Positions 17,226 to 25,823 of a DNA stretch of 64,000 bases are shown here, piece after piece. Numbering within the stretch: the first letter of the stretch is position 1; the number at the start of each line of letters is the position of its first letter. The DNA is from DYRB01 sp963802205 (GTDB taxonomy: Bacteria > Pseudomonadota > Gammaproteobacteria > Chromatiales > Chromatiaceae). The notes under the pieces are model-generated. The model saw nothing but the letters and a program-made list of their open reading frames with translations, was not told the DNA's origin and did no database searches. The stretch is taken from assembly GCA_963802205.1 (NCBI GenBank), contig CAWDHW010000019.1:1-64000 (forward strand), read 5' to 3'. Position numbers and translations under genes: made by a program.

Positions 17226-18262
17226 GCCAATGTGCTCCGACGACTGGATATGGGGCTTTTGATGCCGATGGCCCCGGGGCGCGGCGGATTGGCCGCCTCC
17301 GATTGGACGCGCTCCTGCCCAAGGCTCAATACGGCCCTTCCTGGGTTCGGGTCACTGCCGAACTGGAGGTAGGCCACGATCAGCACCAGGAGCAGGACGC
17401 CGATGGCCAGTGCAATGAGGCCCCAGGGCCGGCGTCGGCCAGTCGGCGGGGTATCGGGCGTCGGCGGCGATGGGTCCGCCACTGCTCCGGCTCGATGCCC
17501 AGGATGGCCACGGTCGCATTGTCCTGTTCCGGCAAGCCTAAGACCTTGACTGCACCGATCAGGCACCTCGGCCGCCGCTTGGTGCCGCGTCCTGCCGCAT
17601 CAGGAGTCGCGAGGTCTTCCTCCGGCAGGACCCCGTAGATGCCATCGCTGCACAGGCAGCAACCGATCCCCGGGGGCGAGGTGGACCGGGTGGAGGTTGC
17701 GGTCGATCTCCGGGATGACCTCCAGGCCGAGGAAGCTGGTCAGGGCCTGCCGATCCGGGATCGGCGGCAGCCTTCGGCCGGCGTCCAAGGCGCCCGCCGC
17801 GACTCGCTGCAGAGCGCATTGGCATAGTTGTGGTCCGTGGTGCAGACGGTCAGGCTGTCGTCCTCCGCACGGTAGCGATAGAGCCGGCTATCGCCCACGC
17901 CCACCCAATGCAACTCGCGACCCGCGCACCGCCGCCGCTACCAGGGTGGTGCCGACCTGGCCCTCGCCACCGCCCTCCAGGGCGAGGCGATAGACCGCCT
18001 GGTTGGCGGCCGTAAGGGCACGTTCGAGTGCCCGCCCAATGGGCTCGTCCGCACCCTTTCCGGCATAGGCGGTCATCATCCGCTCGCAGGCGAGCCGACC
18101 CGCCTGCCGGCCGTTGCTCATGCCGCCCATGCCGTCGGTCAGCACCGCAAGGACGCCGCCGTGGGCGCGCAGGGCCGCGTCTTCGAAGCCGACGAAGCCG
18201 AAGGCGTCCTGCTGCTCGCTCCGCGTCCCTTGCCACTGGGCATTGCCTGGTCTGATGTCCAT
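17222..18262 (-). pseudogene. PP2C-type Ser/Thr phosphatase, multiply frameshifted
   Basis: The reading begins at ATG 18262 with GGAGG nine bases upstream: MDIRPGNAQWQGTRSEQQDA, then VLAVLTDGMGGMSNG (metal-binding DGMGG) and GTTLVAAAV. The frame then breaks. In a second frame LHWVGVGDSRLYRY and TTDHNYANALC continue the PP2C domain; a third gives LTSFLGLEVIPEIDRNLHPV; a fourth gives the DG motif region (GIYGVLPEEDLATP) and DNATVAILGIE; the end, with a membrane helix (GLIALAIGVLLLVLIVAYL), needs yet another frame. Four breaks in about 1 kb. Either a decaying gene or a badly sequenced stretch. Intact, it would be a membrane-anchored phosphatase of the Stp/PrpC kind. Confidence 0.8.
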
Positions 18263-18466
18263 CAAGTGCACCTCCGTTACAGGGTGAAGCGCAGATCGGT
18301 CTGGCCGCCAGGGCCACTCGGTTCGCCCCGCGTCTGAACGGGCGCGCCCCGGTATGGCGCAGCCGGTCCGGGAACGCTGCGGCAGCAGGCCCAGATTGCC
18401 TTTTGCCCGAGGCGGGTGACAATAGGCCCAGGCATACCCCGCCCGTTCACCCGGACAGAGATCCCC

Positions 18467-18850
18467 ATGAACCTGGAAAAGGTCGTCTTCGGCTTCTTTA
18501 TCGTCCTGGCACTGACCCTGAACTTCGGGTTCTTCGTCGGGGAGCTGGACAACCCGGACCACCACAACGAGTGGGAGCTGTTCGCGGTGGTTGTCGTCAA
18601 CCTCATCGCCACGGTGCTGAAGTTCGGCGACCGCACCCAGATCGGGGCCATCCTGCTGTCCACCAGCCTGGTGGCCATGCTCCAGCTCATCGCCGCCGTG
18701 CTGGTGTGGGTGGTGGCGGTCCACGTCACCGGCGCGGGTCTGACCCCGAAAACAACGGCGAGTATCGTCTCCCTCACCGGGGGGGCCATGATCGCCAACG
18801 TCATCTCCGTGGTCCTGCTGGTGGTGGAGGCCTTCGTTCTGCGCCGCTGA
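18467..18850 (+). CDS. DUF6394 family membrane protein
   Basis: 127 residues, almost wholly hydrophobic, with four predicted helices (VVFGFFIVLALTLNFGFFV; LFAVVVVNLIATVLKF; LLSTSLVAMLQLIAAVLVWVV; MIANVISVVLLVVEAFVL). The motifs NFGFFVGELDNPDHHNEWELFA and KFGDRTQIGAI (split here) identify the uncharacterised DUF6394 family. ATG 18467 follows CAGAGAT upstream. The gene ends 32 bp before the K+ channel gene on the same strand, so the pair may work together; the link to ion transport is inference from position. Confidence 0.85.
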   Translation: MNLEKVVFGFFIVLALTLNFGFFVGELDNPDHHNEWELFAVVVVNLIATVLKFGDRTQIGAILLSTSLVAMLQLIAAVLVWVVAVHVTGAGLTPKTTASIVSLTGGAMIANVISVVLLVVEAFVLRR

Positions 18851-18882
18851 AGGTGCACCGGACGGGTCAGGGTTGCAACCGC

Positions 18883-20606
18883 GTGGACAGCGTCATTTTC
18901 CTCATCCTGCGGCGCATGCGGACGCCGTTGCTGCTGCTGATCCTGACCTATGCGGTCACCATCGCCGGGCTGGCGCTGGTCCCCGGGCAGGACGCGGCGG
19001 GCAACCCCGCACCTCCCATGAGCCTGTTCCACGCCTTTTACTTCCTGAGCTACACCGCCACTACCATCGGCTTCGGGGAGATCCCCACGGCCTTCTCCGA
19101 CGGTCAGCGCCTCTGGGTGATTTTCACCATCTATGCCTCGGTGGTGGTGTGGATCTACTCCATTGGGACCCTCATCGCCCTGCTTCAGGACCGCGCCTTC
19201 CGTCGCGTCTTGGTGGAGCGGCGCTTCGCCCGCCAGGTCCGGCGCATCGCCAGCCCCTTCTATCTGCTCTGCGGCTATGGCGAGACCGGCGGTGTCCTGA
19301 CGCAAGCCCTGACGGATCGCCACCGCCGGGTGGTGGTGATCGACCTCGACGAGGACCGCGTCAATCTGATCCAGCTCGAGACCCACCGCGAGCATGTCCC
19401 GGCCCTGGTGGCGGACGCCCGCCGTCCGAGTACCCTGGTGGCCGCCGGGCTGCGCAACCCATTGTGCGCCGGCGTGGTCGCTCTGACGGAGGTGAACAAG
19501 ACCAACCTCAAGATCGCCATCATCGCCAAGCTGCTGAACCCGAAGGTGAAGGTGATCTGCCGTGCCGACTCCCGCGACGTTGAGGCCAACATGGCCTCCT
19601 TCGGGACCGACCATATCTTCGACCCCTTCGATACCTTTGCCCTATACCTGGCCACCGCCTTCCAGGCACCCTGTCTGGTCCTACTCATGACCTGGCTGTC
19701 GGGGCTCGGCGACGAGGCCCTGATGGAGCCGCTCTACCCTCCCGCCAAGGGGCTCTGGATTCTGTGCGGCTATGGTCGGTTCGGCCGCGCCCTCTATCAG
19801 CGCCTCAAGGCAGAGGGGGTGGAACTGGTGGTGGTGGAGGCCGACCCCGGGCGCACCGGGGAGCCCCCGGGGGTGTGGTAAAGGGCCGCGGGACCGAGGC
19901 CGAGACCCTGGAGCAGGCGCACATCGACCGCGCCGTCGGCCTGGTGGCGGGGACCGATGACGACGCCAATAACCTCTCCATCCTGATGACCGCCAAGTCG
20001 ATGAATCCCAGGCTCTTCCTGGTGGCGCGGCAAAACCACCGCGACAACCGGGAGCTGTTCGAGGCGGTCGGGGCGCAGATTCTGATGCACCCCAGCTCTA
20101 TCATCGCCGAGCGCATCCGCGTTCTGTTGGCCACGCCCTTGCTATCGGACTTCGCCAAATACGCCCGTTACCGGGAACATGACTGGGCCTGCGAGTTGGT
20201 CAGTCGCATCGCTGCCCTGGTTGAGGACCACGTCCCTGAGGTGTGGGAGGTCGCCATCGACCACGACCAGAGTCCGGCCATCTGCAACGTGGGCAAAGGG
20301 TTCCTGGTAACCCTCACGGCGTTGCTCTGCGACCCTTGGGACCGCGACCAGCCCCTGGCGGCCATTGCCCTGATGCTGGTGCGCAAGACGGACCGCACCC
20401 TGGTCCCGGAAGCCAAGTCCCAACTGCGCAAGGGTGACCGTCTACTCTTTTGCGGTAGCGCCAGGGCCAGGTCGCGTATGCTCTGGACACTGCAGAACAG
20501 TAATGCCCTGGACTACGTGGTGACCGGGGAGAGCCACCACCCCGGGACCCTGTGGCGTTGGGGGACGCAAGCCCTGCGTCGGCGTGCCGCACGGCGTGCG
20601 GGTTGA
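18883..20606 (+). CDS. Potassium channel with two RCK (TrkA-N) domains, frameshifted
   Basis: GTG 18883 is the likely start (VDSVIFLILRRMRTPLLLL). Two membrane helices flank a pore loop with the filter TATTIGFGEIP (TIGFGE in place of TVGYG, a known variant). A first RCK domain begins at FYLLCGYGETGGVLTQAL and a second at LWILCGYGRFGRALYQRL. The frame is lost near 19860-19880, in a run of G and C: the first frame ends GEPPGVW, while the second continues as KGRGTEAETLEQAHIDRAVG to 20606. One missing base would restore a protein of about 573 residues. A sequencing error is likely, since both halves are well conserved. Confidence 0.85.
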
Positions 20607-20777
20607 ACCCTCCCCAATCCTGCCGCTGGCCCTGCGGGATTACTGGCTCAATCCAAGGTTTGGAAACTCCCACGGCGGTGCCATACTCCCGCCCACTACC
20701 GTTTTTCCTTGGGCCTGGGCCCGGCTCTGGCCAACCCTATCACGCACTCACTTCACCTTCGGGTGGGAGGAAGGGCC

Positions 20778-21365
20778 ATGCACCCACTGCTCGACCGCCT
20801 CAACCGGGACCATCGCAATCTGGCTCGGCTCCTGACCCTGCTGGACCGGACGCTGGATCGCTTCCACCAGGGCAAGGAGCCGGACTACGAGCTCTTGTGC
20901 GAGCTGCTCGACTACATGGACGGCTACGCCGACCAGATCCATCACCCTACCGAGGACCTGATCTTCCGGCGCCTCATCGAGGTCACCGGAGAGAGCCCGG
21001 AGGTCCTGGGCATCCTGATGCACCAGCACCAGGAGGTCGTGCAACTCAATCGACGCTTCCGCAACTCCCTGGACGGGATCGTCCACGGCGACGTTCTGAC
21101 GCGACAGGAGGTCGAGGTCCAGGGGCGGGACCTGGTGCGTACCCTTTGGAACCACATGACCATCGAGGACACACAGGCATTCCCGTTGGCCCAGGAGCGC
21201 CTGTCCACGGCCGACTGGGACGCGCTAGCCCGTATCGCCCCCGATGCGGCCGACCCGGTGTTCGGCGCTCCGGACCCGGCACGCTTCCGTGCCCTATTCG
21301 AGCAACTCGCGGCGGAGGCAGGGGTCCAGGCGCGGGGGCCGATGCAGGTGCGGCTCAAATCCTGA
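20778..21365 (+). CDS. Hemerythrin HHE-domain protein
   Basis: 195 residues from ATG 20778, with GGAGG eight bases upstream. Four-helix HHE cation-binding domain: NRDHRNLARLL, YADQIHHPTEDLIFRRL, GILMHQHQEVVQLNRR, and LWNHMTIEDTQAFPLA supply the His and carboxylate ligands for a di-iron site. Such single-domain proteins bind O2 or NO or store iron. The C-terminal 40 residues are outside the domain. It is monocistronic, between the channel gene and the nitrate transporter's long upstream region. Confidence 0.88.
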   Translation: MHPLLDRLNRDHRNLARLLTLLDRTLDRFHQGKEPDYELLCELLDYMDGYADQIHHPTEDLIFRRLIEVTGESPEVLGILMHQHQEVVQLNRRFRNSLDGIVHGDVLTRQEVEVQGRDLVRTLWNHMTIEDTQAFPLAQERLSTADWDALARIAPDAADPVFGAPDPARFRALFEQLAAEAGVQARGPMQVRLKS

Positions 21366-21967
21366 GCCGGCGCCCCGCGCCCAGTCCGCCATCGCCCGAG
21401 GGCACGGACCCCGATATGCAGAATGCCCACTGCTTCGGCCTATAGCGATCCAGTGTCGGAAGCAAAAATTCGCCTACCGACTGGATTTCCCGACCCCATG
21501 GTGAACCGATTCTCATGGCCGGTAGTGGGTCGGTTCTGGTGGCAATTGACAGACACGCCCCAGAGCGCAGCCGAAGGGCTCAGGGTAGATCGATGCGCCC
21601 CGCGACGCACTGAATGGGATCTTTGATCGCCTGCCGCCCGCACCTGGATGGATGCCTACGACCGGGGGCGGGTATTGGCATCCTTCCTCCACCTGTGTAG
21701 TGAAGGACCGCAGGGTTGCCGAGCAGGCACAGGACGGGCGGCGCGGCGGGGGTTTGGGTAGTCGCTTGTCGTGAACTGGGGCAGGGCGGGGGCCTGTGCA
21801 CCAAGACGGAACGGCCGGCTCGCTGCACGATGGCGCCATGGCAGCCGGTGCCAGGGTTTCCGAGCCCGCCTGGCGTCCGAGGTACACCCAGAGAATCGCT
21901 CCAACTCGCTGAATAAAAATCTATACAACGGGAACATCTGAACCATAGACCGGGGCTGAAGATTGTT
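21366..21967. other. Intergenic region upstream of the nitrate transporter
   Basis: About 600 bp with several overlapping short frames on both strands, none with a recognisable protein or a good ribosome site. A half-match to an NtrC site (TGCACC at 21797-21802 followed five bases later by GGAAC) lies about 170 bp upstream of the sigma-54 promoter, in the expected enhancer range, but is too weak to call. Confidence 0.5.
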
Positions 21968-21983
21968 TGGCACACGGATTGCT
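21968..21983 (+). promoter_or_regulatory. Sigma-54 promoter of the nitrate transport operon
   Basis: TGGCACACGGATTGCT matches the sigma-54 consensus TGGCACGNNNNTTGCW at all but one position; the invariant GG and GC are exactly ten bases apart. Transcription should begin near 21994, leaving a leader of about 267 nt before nrtA. Implies control by NtrC or another enhancer-binding protein. Confidence 0.85.
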
Positions 21984-22170
21984 TAGAGTCAGGTAATCCG
22001 GTGATCCGGCATCCGAGCGGCCCAATGGCGGGCCTTGCGCCGTGCCATCGGTGGGGGATCTAAAGACCCCGAGGTCCCTCGGGGCCAGACCTGGCCCCGG
22101 CAAGCGGTCACGGCCGATCCGGGGACAATCTAACATTCGATCGGTCAACGTCGGCCGGTCACTGGACAAA

Positions 22171-22220
22171 GGCGTCCATCGTCAGGGGTATCGGCCCCTG
22201 AACGGTGAGACGCCTTTTTT
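22171..22220 (+). terminator. Intrinsic terminator in the nrtA leader (attenuator)
   Basis: A long hairpin: GGCGTC CATCGT CAGGGG pairs with CCCCTG ACGGTG GACGCC, interrupted only by two single-A bulges, around a six-base loop TATCGG, and is directly followed by TTTTTT (22215-22220). It lies 40 bases before the nrtA start and downstream of the sigma-54 promoter, so it would block transcription unless antitermination occurs. In other nas operons NasR or NasT (ANTAR proteins) prevent such termination when nitrate or nitrite is present. Upstream leader hairpins exist (for example GGGGCCAGACCTGGCCCC near 22080-22098), but the A1/G4 ANTAR loop signature was not found with confidence. Confidence 0.85.
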
Positions 22221-22260
22221 CGTTTCAGCCCTTCCATAGACTTGCGACGAGGTAGTGATA

Positions 22261-23646
22261 ATGCGCAACAACTCGATCCATGGGCGTACCGCCCGCGCCC
22301 TGACACTGGCGGCTGGGCTCTCTCTGGCCCTGGTCGCCGTCCAGGGGCTGGCCGAGGTGGGCCCCCCGGAGAAGGAGGACCTCAAGTTCGGCTTCATCAA
22401 GCTTACGGACATGGCGCCGCTGGCCATTGCCTACGAGAAGCGCTATTTCGAGGACGAGGGGCTCTTCGTCGCCCTGGAGGCACAAGCCAATTGGAAGGTG
22501 CTGCTCGACCGGGTCATCGACGGCCAGCTCGACGGGGCCCACATGCTTGCCGGTCAACCGTTGGCCGCCAATGTCGGCTTCGGCACCGCCGCTCCCATCG
22601 TCACACCCTTCAGCATGGATCTGAACGGCAATGGCATCACCGTCTCCAATGCCGTGTGGGAGGCCATGAAGCCCGGCATCCCCAAACAGGCCGATGGCAA
22701 GCCGGTGCATCCGATCTCTGCCGAGACCCTCAAACCGGTGGTTGCCAGCCACAAGGCGGCCGGCAAGCCCTTCAAGATGGGCATGGTCTTTCCGGTCTCC
22801 ACGCATAACTACGAACTGCGCTACTGGCTCGCCGCCGGCGGTATCAAGCCCGGCTTCTATGCCCCCCACAAGGGCGACACCGACGGCCAGATCGACGCCG
22901 ACGTGCTCTTGTCCGTGACCCCGCCGCCGCAGATGCCCGCTACGCTTGAGGCCGGGACCATCGACGGTTACTGCGTCGGCGAGCCCTGGAATCAGCAGGC
23001 GGTGGCCAAGGGGATCGGGGTCCCGGTGATCACCGACTACGAGATCTGGCGCAACAACCCGGAGAAGGTCTTCGGGATGAGCGAGAAATTCGTCAAGGAC
23101 AACCCTAATACCTCAGTGCGCATCGTCAAGGCCCTGATCCGTGCCGCCAAGTGGCTCGACGAGGGCGACAATGCCAACCGCGCCGAAGCGGTGAAGATCC
23201 TCGCCAAGCCGAATTACGTTGGTGCCGACGCCGGTGTCATCGCCAACTCCATGACCGGGACCTTCGAGTACGAGAAGGGCGACAAGCGTCCGGTGCCGGA
23301 CTTCAACGTCTTCTTCCGCTACAACGCGACCTACCCCTATTACTCCGATGCCGTCTGGTACCTGACCCAGATGCGGCGTTGGGGCCAGATCCCGGAAGCC
23401 AAAACGGACACCTGGTACATGGATATCGCCAAGAAGGTCTACCGTCCGGACATCTACCGCCAGGCCGCGGAGGCCCTGGTGGCCGAGGGCAAGATGAAGG
23501 CGTCGGACTTCCCTGACTTTGCCAAAGAGACGGGGTTCCGTCCCAAGACAGCCGATTTCATCGATGGCATGGAATACGACGGGACTGCGCCCAACGCCTA
23601 CCTGGAGAAGTTCCAGATCGGGCTCAAGGGGGATGCGAAGCTGTAG
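22261..23646 (+). CDS. nrtA: Nitrate/nitrite ABC transporter substrate-binding protein
   Basis: 461 residues. Periplasmic binding protein of the NrtA/NasF/CmpA family. N-terminal signal peptide (ALTLAAGLSLALVAVQGLA), then the family blocks KFGFIKLTDMAPLAIAYEKRYF, MLAGQPLAANVGFGTAAPIVTPF, VFPVSTHNYELRYWL, VTPPPQMPATLEAGTIDGYC, VGEPWNQQAV and NVFFRYNATYPYYSDA. ATG 22261 has GACGAGG upstream; a GTG six bases before is also in frame. First gene after the sigma-54 promoter and attenuator. Bicarbonate or taurine homologues exist, but the neighbouring NasS-like gene supports nitrate/nitrite. Confidence 0.92.
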   Translation: MRNNSIHGRTARALTLAAGLSLALVAVQGLAEVGPPEKEDLKFGFIKLTDMAPLAIAYEKRYFEDEGLFVALEAQANWKVLLDRVIDGQLDGAHMLAGQPLAANVGFGTAAPIVTPFSMDLNGNGITVSNAVWEAMKPGIPKQADGKPVHPISAETLKPVVASHKAAGKPFKMGMVFPVSTHNYELRYWLAAGGIKPGFYAPHKGDTDGQIDADVLLSVTPPPQMPATLEAGTIDGYCVGEPWNQQAVAKGIGVPVITDYEIWRNNPEKVFGMSEKFVKDNPNTSVRIVKALIRAAKWLDEGDNANRAEAVKILAKPNYVGADAGVIANSMTGTFEYEKGDKRPVPDFNVFFRYNATYPYYSDAVWYLTQMRRWGQIPEAKTDTWYMDIAKKVYRPDIYRQAAEALVAEGKMKASDFPDFAKETGFRPKTADFIDGMEYDGTAPNAYLEKFQIGLKGDAKL

Positions 23647-23801
23647 CAGGTGTAGCGCCGGTGGATAGGGTGCGGGTGCCCTCCTGCACAGGCCCCAGAA
23701 GTCATGCCACGCGCATGCGTACCGAGCCTTCGCAGGCTGACTAAGCAAAGCCCATCCACCAGCGACACCTGAGCCTAAGTGCTTGTTACCCGGAGAACTG
23801 C

Positions 23802-24797
23802 ATGAATGACACCATTGCTGCCAAGGCCCTGAGCTTGCCGCGCCCCTCACCTGCCGCCCTGTCCCGGCTGGGCGAGATCCTGGTTCGCTCCGTCCTGGTC
23901 CCCTTCCTGGGCCTTGCCCTGTTCCTGGCGCTGTGGGGGGCAGGTGCCGCCCGAGTGGAGACCTCGCTGGGTCAGCTCCCGGGGCCAACGGCGGTCTGGA
24001 ACCAGGCCGTCTCCCTGTACCAGGCCCACGCTGCTGAGCGGGCCAGGGAGGTGGAATTCTATGAGCGTCAGGCCGAGCGCAATGCCAAGCGCCTGGAGGC
24101 GGACCCCAAGGCTGAGATCAAGGTCCGCCCCTACACCGGTGCGCCAACCTTCCTTGACCAGATCGGCACCAGCCTGTGGACCGTGGCCGTGGGGTTCGTG
24201 CTGGCCTCCCTGATCGCCATACCGCTGGGCATCCTGTGCGGCATGAGTGCGACGCTTTACTCCGCCATGAATCCCCTGATCCAGGTCTTCAAACCTGTGT
24301 CACCGCTCGCCTGGTTACCGCTGGTGACCATCATCGTCAGCGCCCTCTACACCAGCGAGGACCCCTGGCTCGCCAAGTCCTTCGTCATCTCGGCCATTAC
24401 CGTAACCCTGTGTTGCCTGTGGCCGACGCTCATCAACACTACCGTCGGGGTGGCCACGGTGGACAAGGACCTGATGAACGTCAGCCGGGTGCTGCGCCTG
24501 TCCTTTGCCAAACAGACCTTCAAGATCATCCTGCCATCGGCGATGCCCATGATCTTCACCGGCCTGCGCCTGAGTCTGGGTATCGGCTGGATGGTGCTCA
24601 TTGCGGCTGAGATGCTGGCCCAGAACCCAGGCCTGGGGAAGTTTGTGTGGGATGAATTCCAGAACGGCAGTTCCGAGTCCCTGGCGCGGATCATGGTCGC
24701 GGTGCTTACCATCGGTAGCCTGGGATTCATCTTGGACCGCGGCATGCTCTTGCTCCAGAGGCACTTCTCCTGGGACAAGCAAGCGGTATTGCGTTAG
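23802..24797 (+). CDS. nrtB: Nitrate/nitrite ABC transporter permease
   Basis: 331 residues. An N-terminal helix (VLVPFLGLALFLALWGAG), a 90-residue periplasmic stretch rich in charged residues, then the binding-protein-dependent permease domain with about five helices (VAVGFVLASLIAIPLGILCG, FKPVSPLAWLPLVTIIVSAL). The EAA-type loop is visible around KQTFKIILPSAMPMIFTGLR. ATG 23802 follows CGGAGA. It starts 155 bp after nrtA; this gap holds no gene. Homologous to NrtB/NasE. Confidence 0.93.
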   Translation: MNDTIAAKALSLPRPSPAALSRLGEILVRSVLVPFLGLALFLALWGAGAARVETSLGQLPGPTAVWNQAVSLYQAHAAERAREVEFYERQAERNAKRLEADPKAEIKVRPYTGAPTFLDQIGTSLWTVAVGFVLASLIAIPLGILCGMSATLYSAMNPLIQVFKPVSPLAWLPLVTIIVSALYTSEDPWLAKSFVISAITVTLCCLWPTLINTTVGVATVDKDLMNVSRVLRLSFAKQTFKIILPSAMPMIFTGLRLSLGIGWMVLIAAEMLAQNPGLGKFVWDEFQNGSSESLARIMVAVLTIGSLGFILDRGMLLLQRHFSWDKQAVLR

Positions 24798-24803
24798 CCG
24801 CGT

Positions 24804-24878
24804 GTAGGTCGGGCTTCAGCCCGACAGCGGTGCCGGCACTGACCCCTATAGCCCCGGTCGGGCTAAAGCCCGACCTAC
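24804..24878. repeat. REP/BIME-like inverted pair between nrtB and nrtC
   Basis: Two 22-bp arms in opposite orientation (24804-24825 and 24857-24878), each containing GTCGGGCTTCAGCCCGAC or GTCGGGCTAAAGCCCGAC. Same family as 1517-1590. Placed inside the operon, it may stabilise upstream mRNA or reduce downstream expression. Confidence 0.85.
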
Positions 24879-24900
24879 CGTTCGACCATCGAGGAATGCC

Positions 24901-25749
24901 ATGAGCGCCTATCTCAAGATCGACCACGTCAGCATGACCTTCAAGACGGCGAAAGGCCCGCTCAAGGTCCTCGACGACGTGACCCTGGACATTGCCCAAG
25001 GGGAGTTCATTTCGCTCATCGGCCACTCCGGCTGCGGTAAGTCCACGGTGCTCAACGTCGTTGCCGGGCTGCTGCAGGCAAGCGAAGGCGGGGTCCTGCT
25101 CGAAGATCGGGAGGTGCGCGATCCGGGGCCTGACCGTGCCGTGGTCTTCCAGCAGCATTCCCTGCTCCCCTGGCTCACGGTCTACGACAATGTCCGCCTG
25201 GCGGTGGACCAGGTCTTCGGACGGACCAAGAACCGCAAGGAGCGCCATGCCTGGACACTGCACAATCTGGAATTGGTCCACATGGGTCATGCCCTGGACC
25301 GCCGACCGGGGGAGATCTCCGGAGGCATGAAGCAGCGTGTCGGCATCGCCCGGGCCTTGGCCATGGAGCCCAAGGTGCTGCTCATGGACGAGCCCTTCGG
25401 GGCCCTAGACTCTCTGACCCGTACCCACATGCAGGACTCGCTCATGGAAATTCAGGGGCGGCTCAATAACACTGTCGTGATGATCACCCACGACGTCGAC
25501 GAGGCGGTGTTGCTCTCCGATCGCATCGTGATGATGACCAACGGGCCTGAGGCCAAGGTCGGCCAGGTTTTGAACGTCGACCTATTGCGCCCCCGCGACC
25601 GTCTGGCGCTGGCAGAGGACCCGACCTACAACCACTATCGGGCCGAGGTGGTGAAGTTCCTCCACGAGCGCCACGCGCAGCCCGATGTGCCCGGAGCCAG
25701 ATCCGTGGCCGCTGGACGGCCGAGGCTGCGGCTTGCCGTGAATCAATAA
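24901..25749 (+). CDS. nrtC: Nitrate/nitrite ABC transporter ATP-binding protein
   Basis: 282 residues. Walker A GHSGCGKST, Q-loop VFQQHSLLPWL, signature SGGMKQRVGIARALA, Walker B KVLLMDEPFGALD and the H-loop MITHDVDEA. Belongs to the NrtD/NasD/SsuB class. The C-terminal 25 residues are a variable extension. No binding-protein-like domain is fused here, unlike cyanobacterial NrtC; the corresponding protein is encoded separately by the next gene. Symbols differ between systems (nasD, nrtD). Confidence 0.92.
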   Translation: MSAYLKIDHVSMTFKTAKGPLKVLDDVTLDIAQGEFISLIGHSGCGKSTVLNVVAGLLQASEGGVLLEDREVRDPGPDRAVVFQQHSLLPWLTVYDNVRLAVDQVFGRTKNRKERHAWTLHNLELVHMGHALDRRPGEISGGMKQRVGIARALAMEPKVLLMDEPFGALDSLTRTHMQDSLMEIQGRLNNTVVMITHDVDEAVLLSDRIVMMTNGPEAKVGQVLNVDLLRPRDRLALAEDPTYNHYRAEVVKFLHERHAQPDVPGARSVAAGRPRLRLAVNQ

Positions 25750-25823
25750 CGGCCAACCGCCAGCCGGGAAACCCGGTTGCCTACGGCTAGCACAACCCAG
25801 CGCATCGAGCGAGGCGGCAGACC

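Noticed and set aside
19764..19881. Programmed ribosomal frameshifting in the K+ channel gene
   Set aside because: No slippery heptamer with downstream pseudoknot is apparent, and similar breaks in other genes favour sequence error.
21797..21811. NtrC-type enhancer upstream of the nrt sigma-54 promoter
   Set aside because: Only one half-site (TGCACC) is good; the partner half GGAAC does not match well enough by eye.
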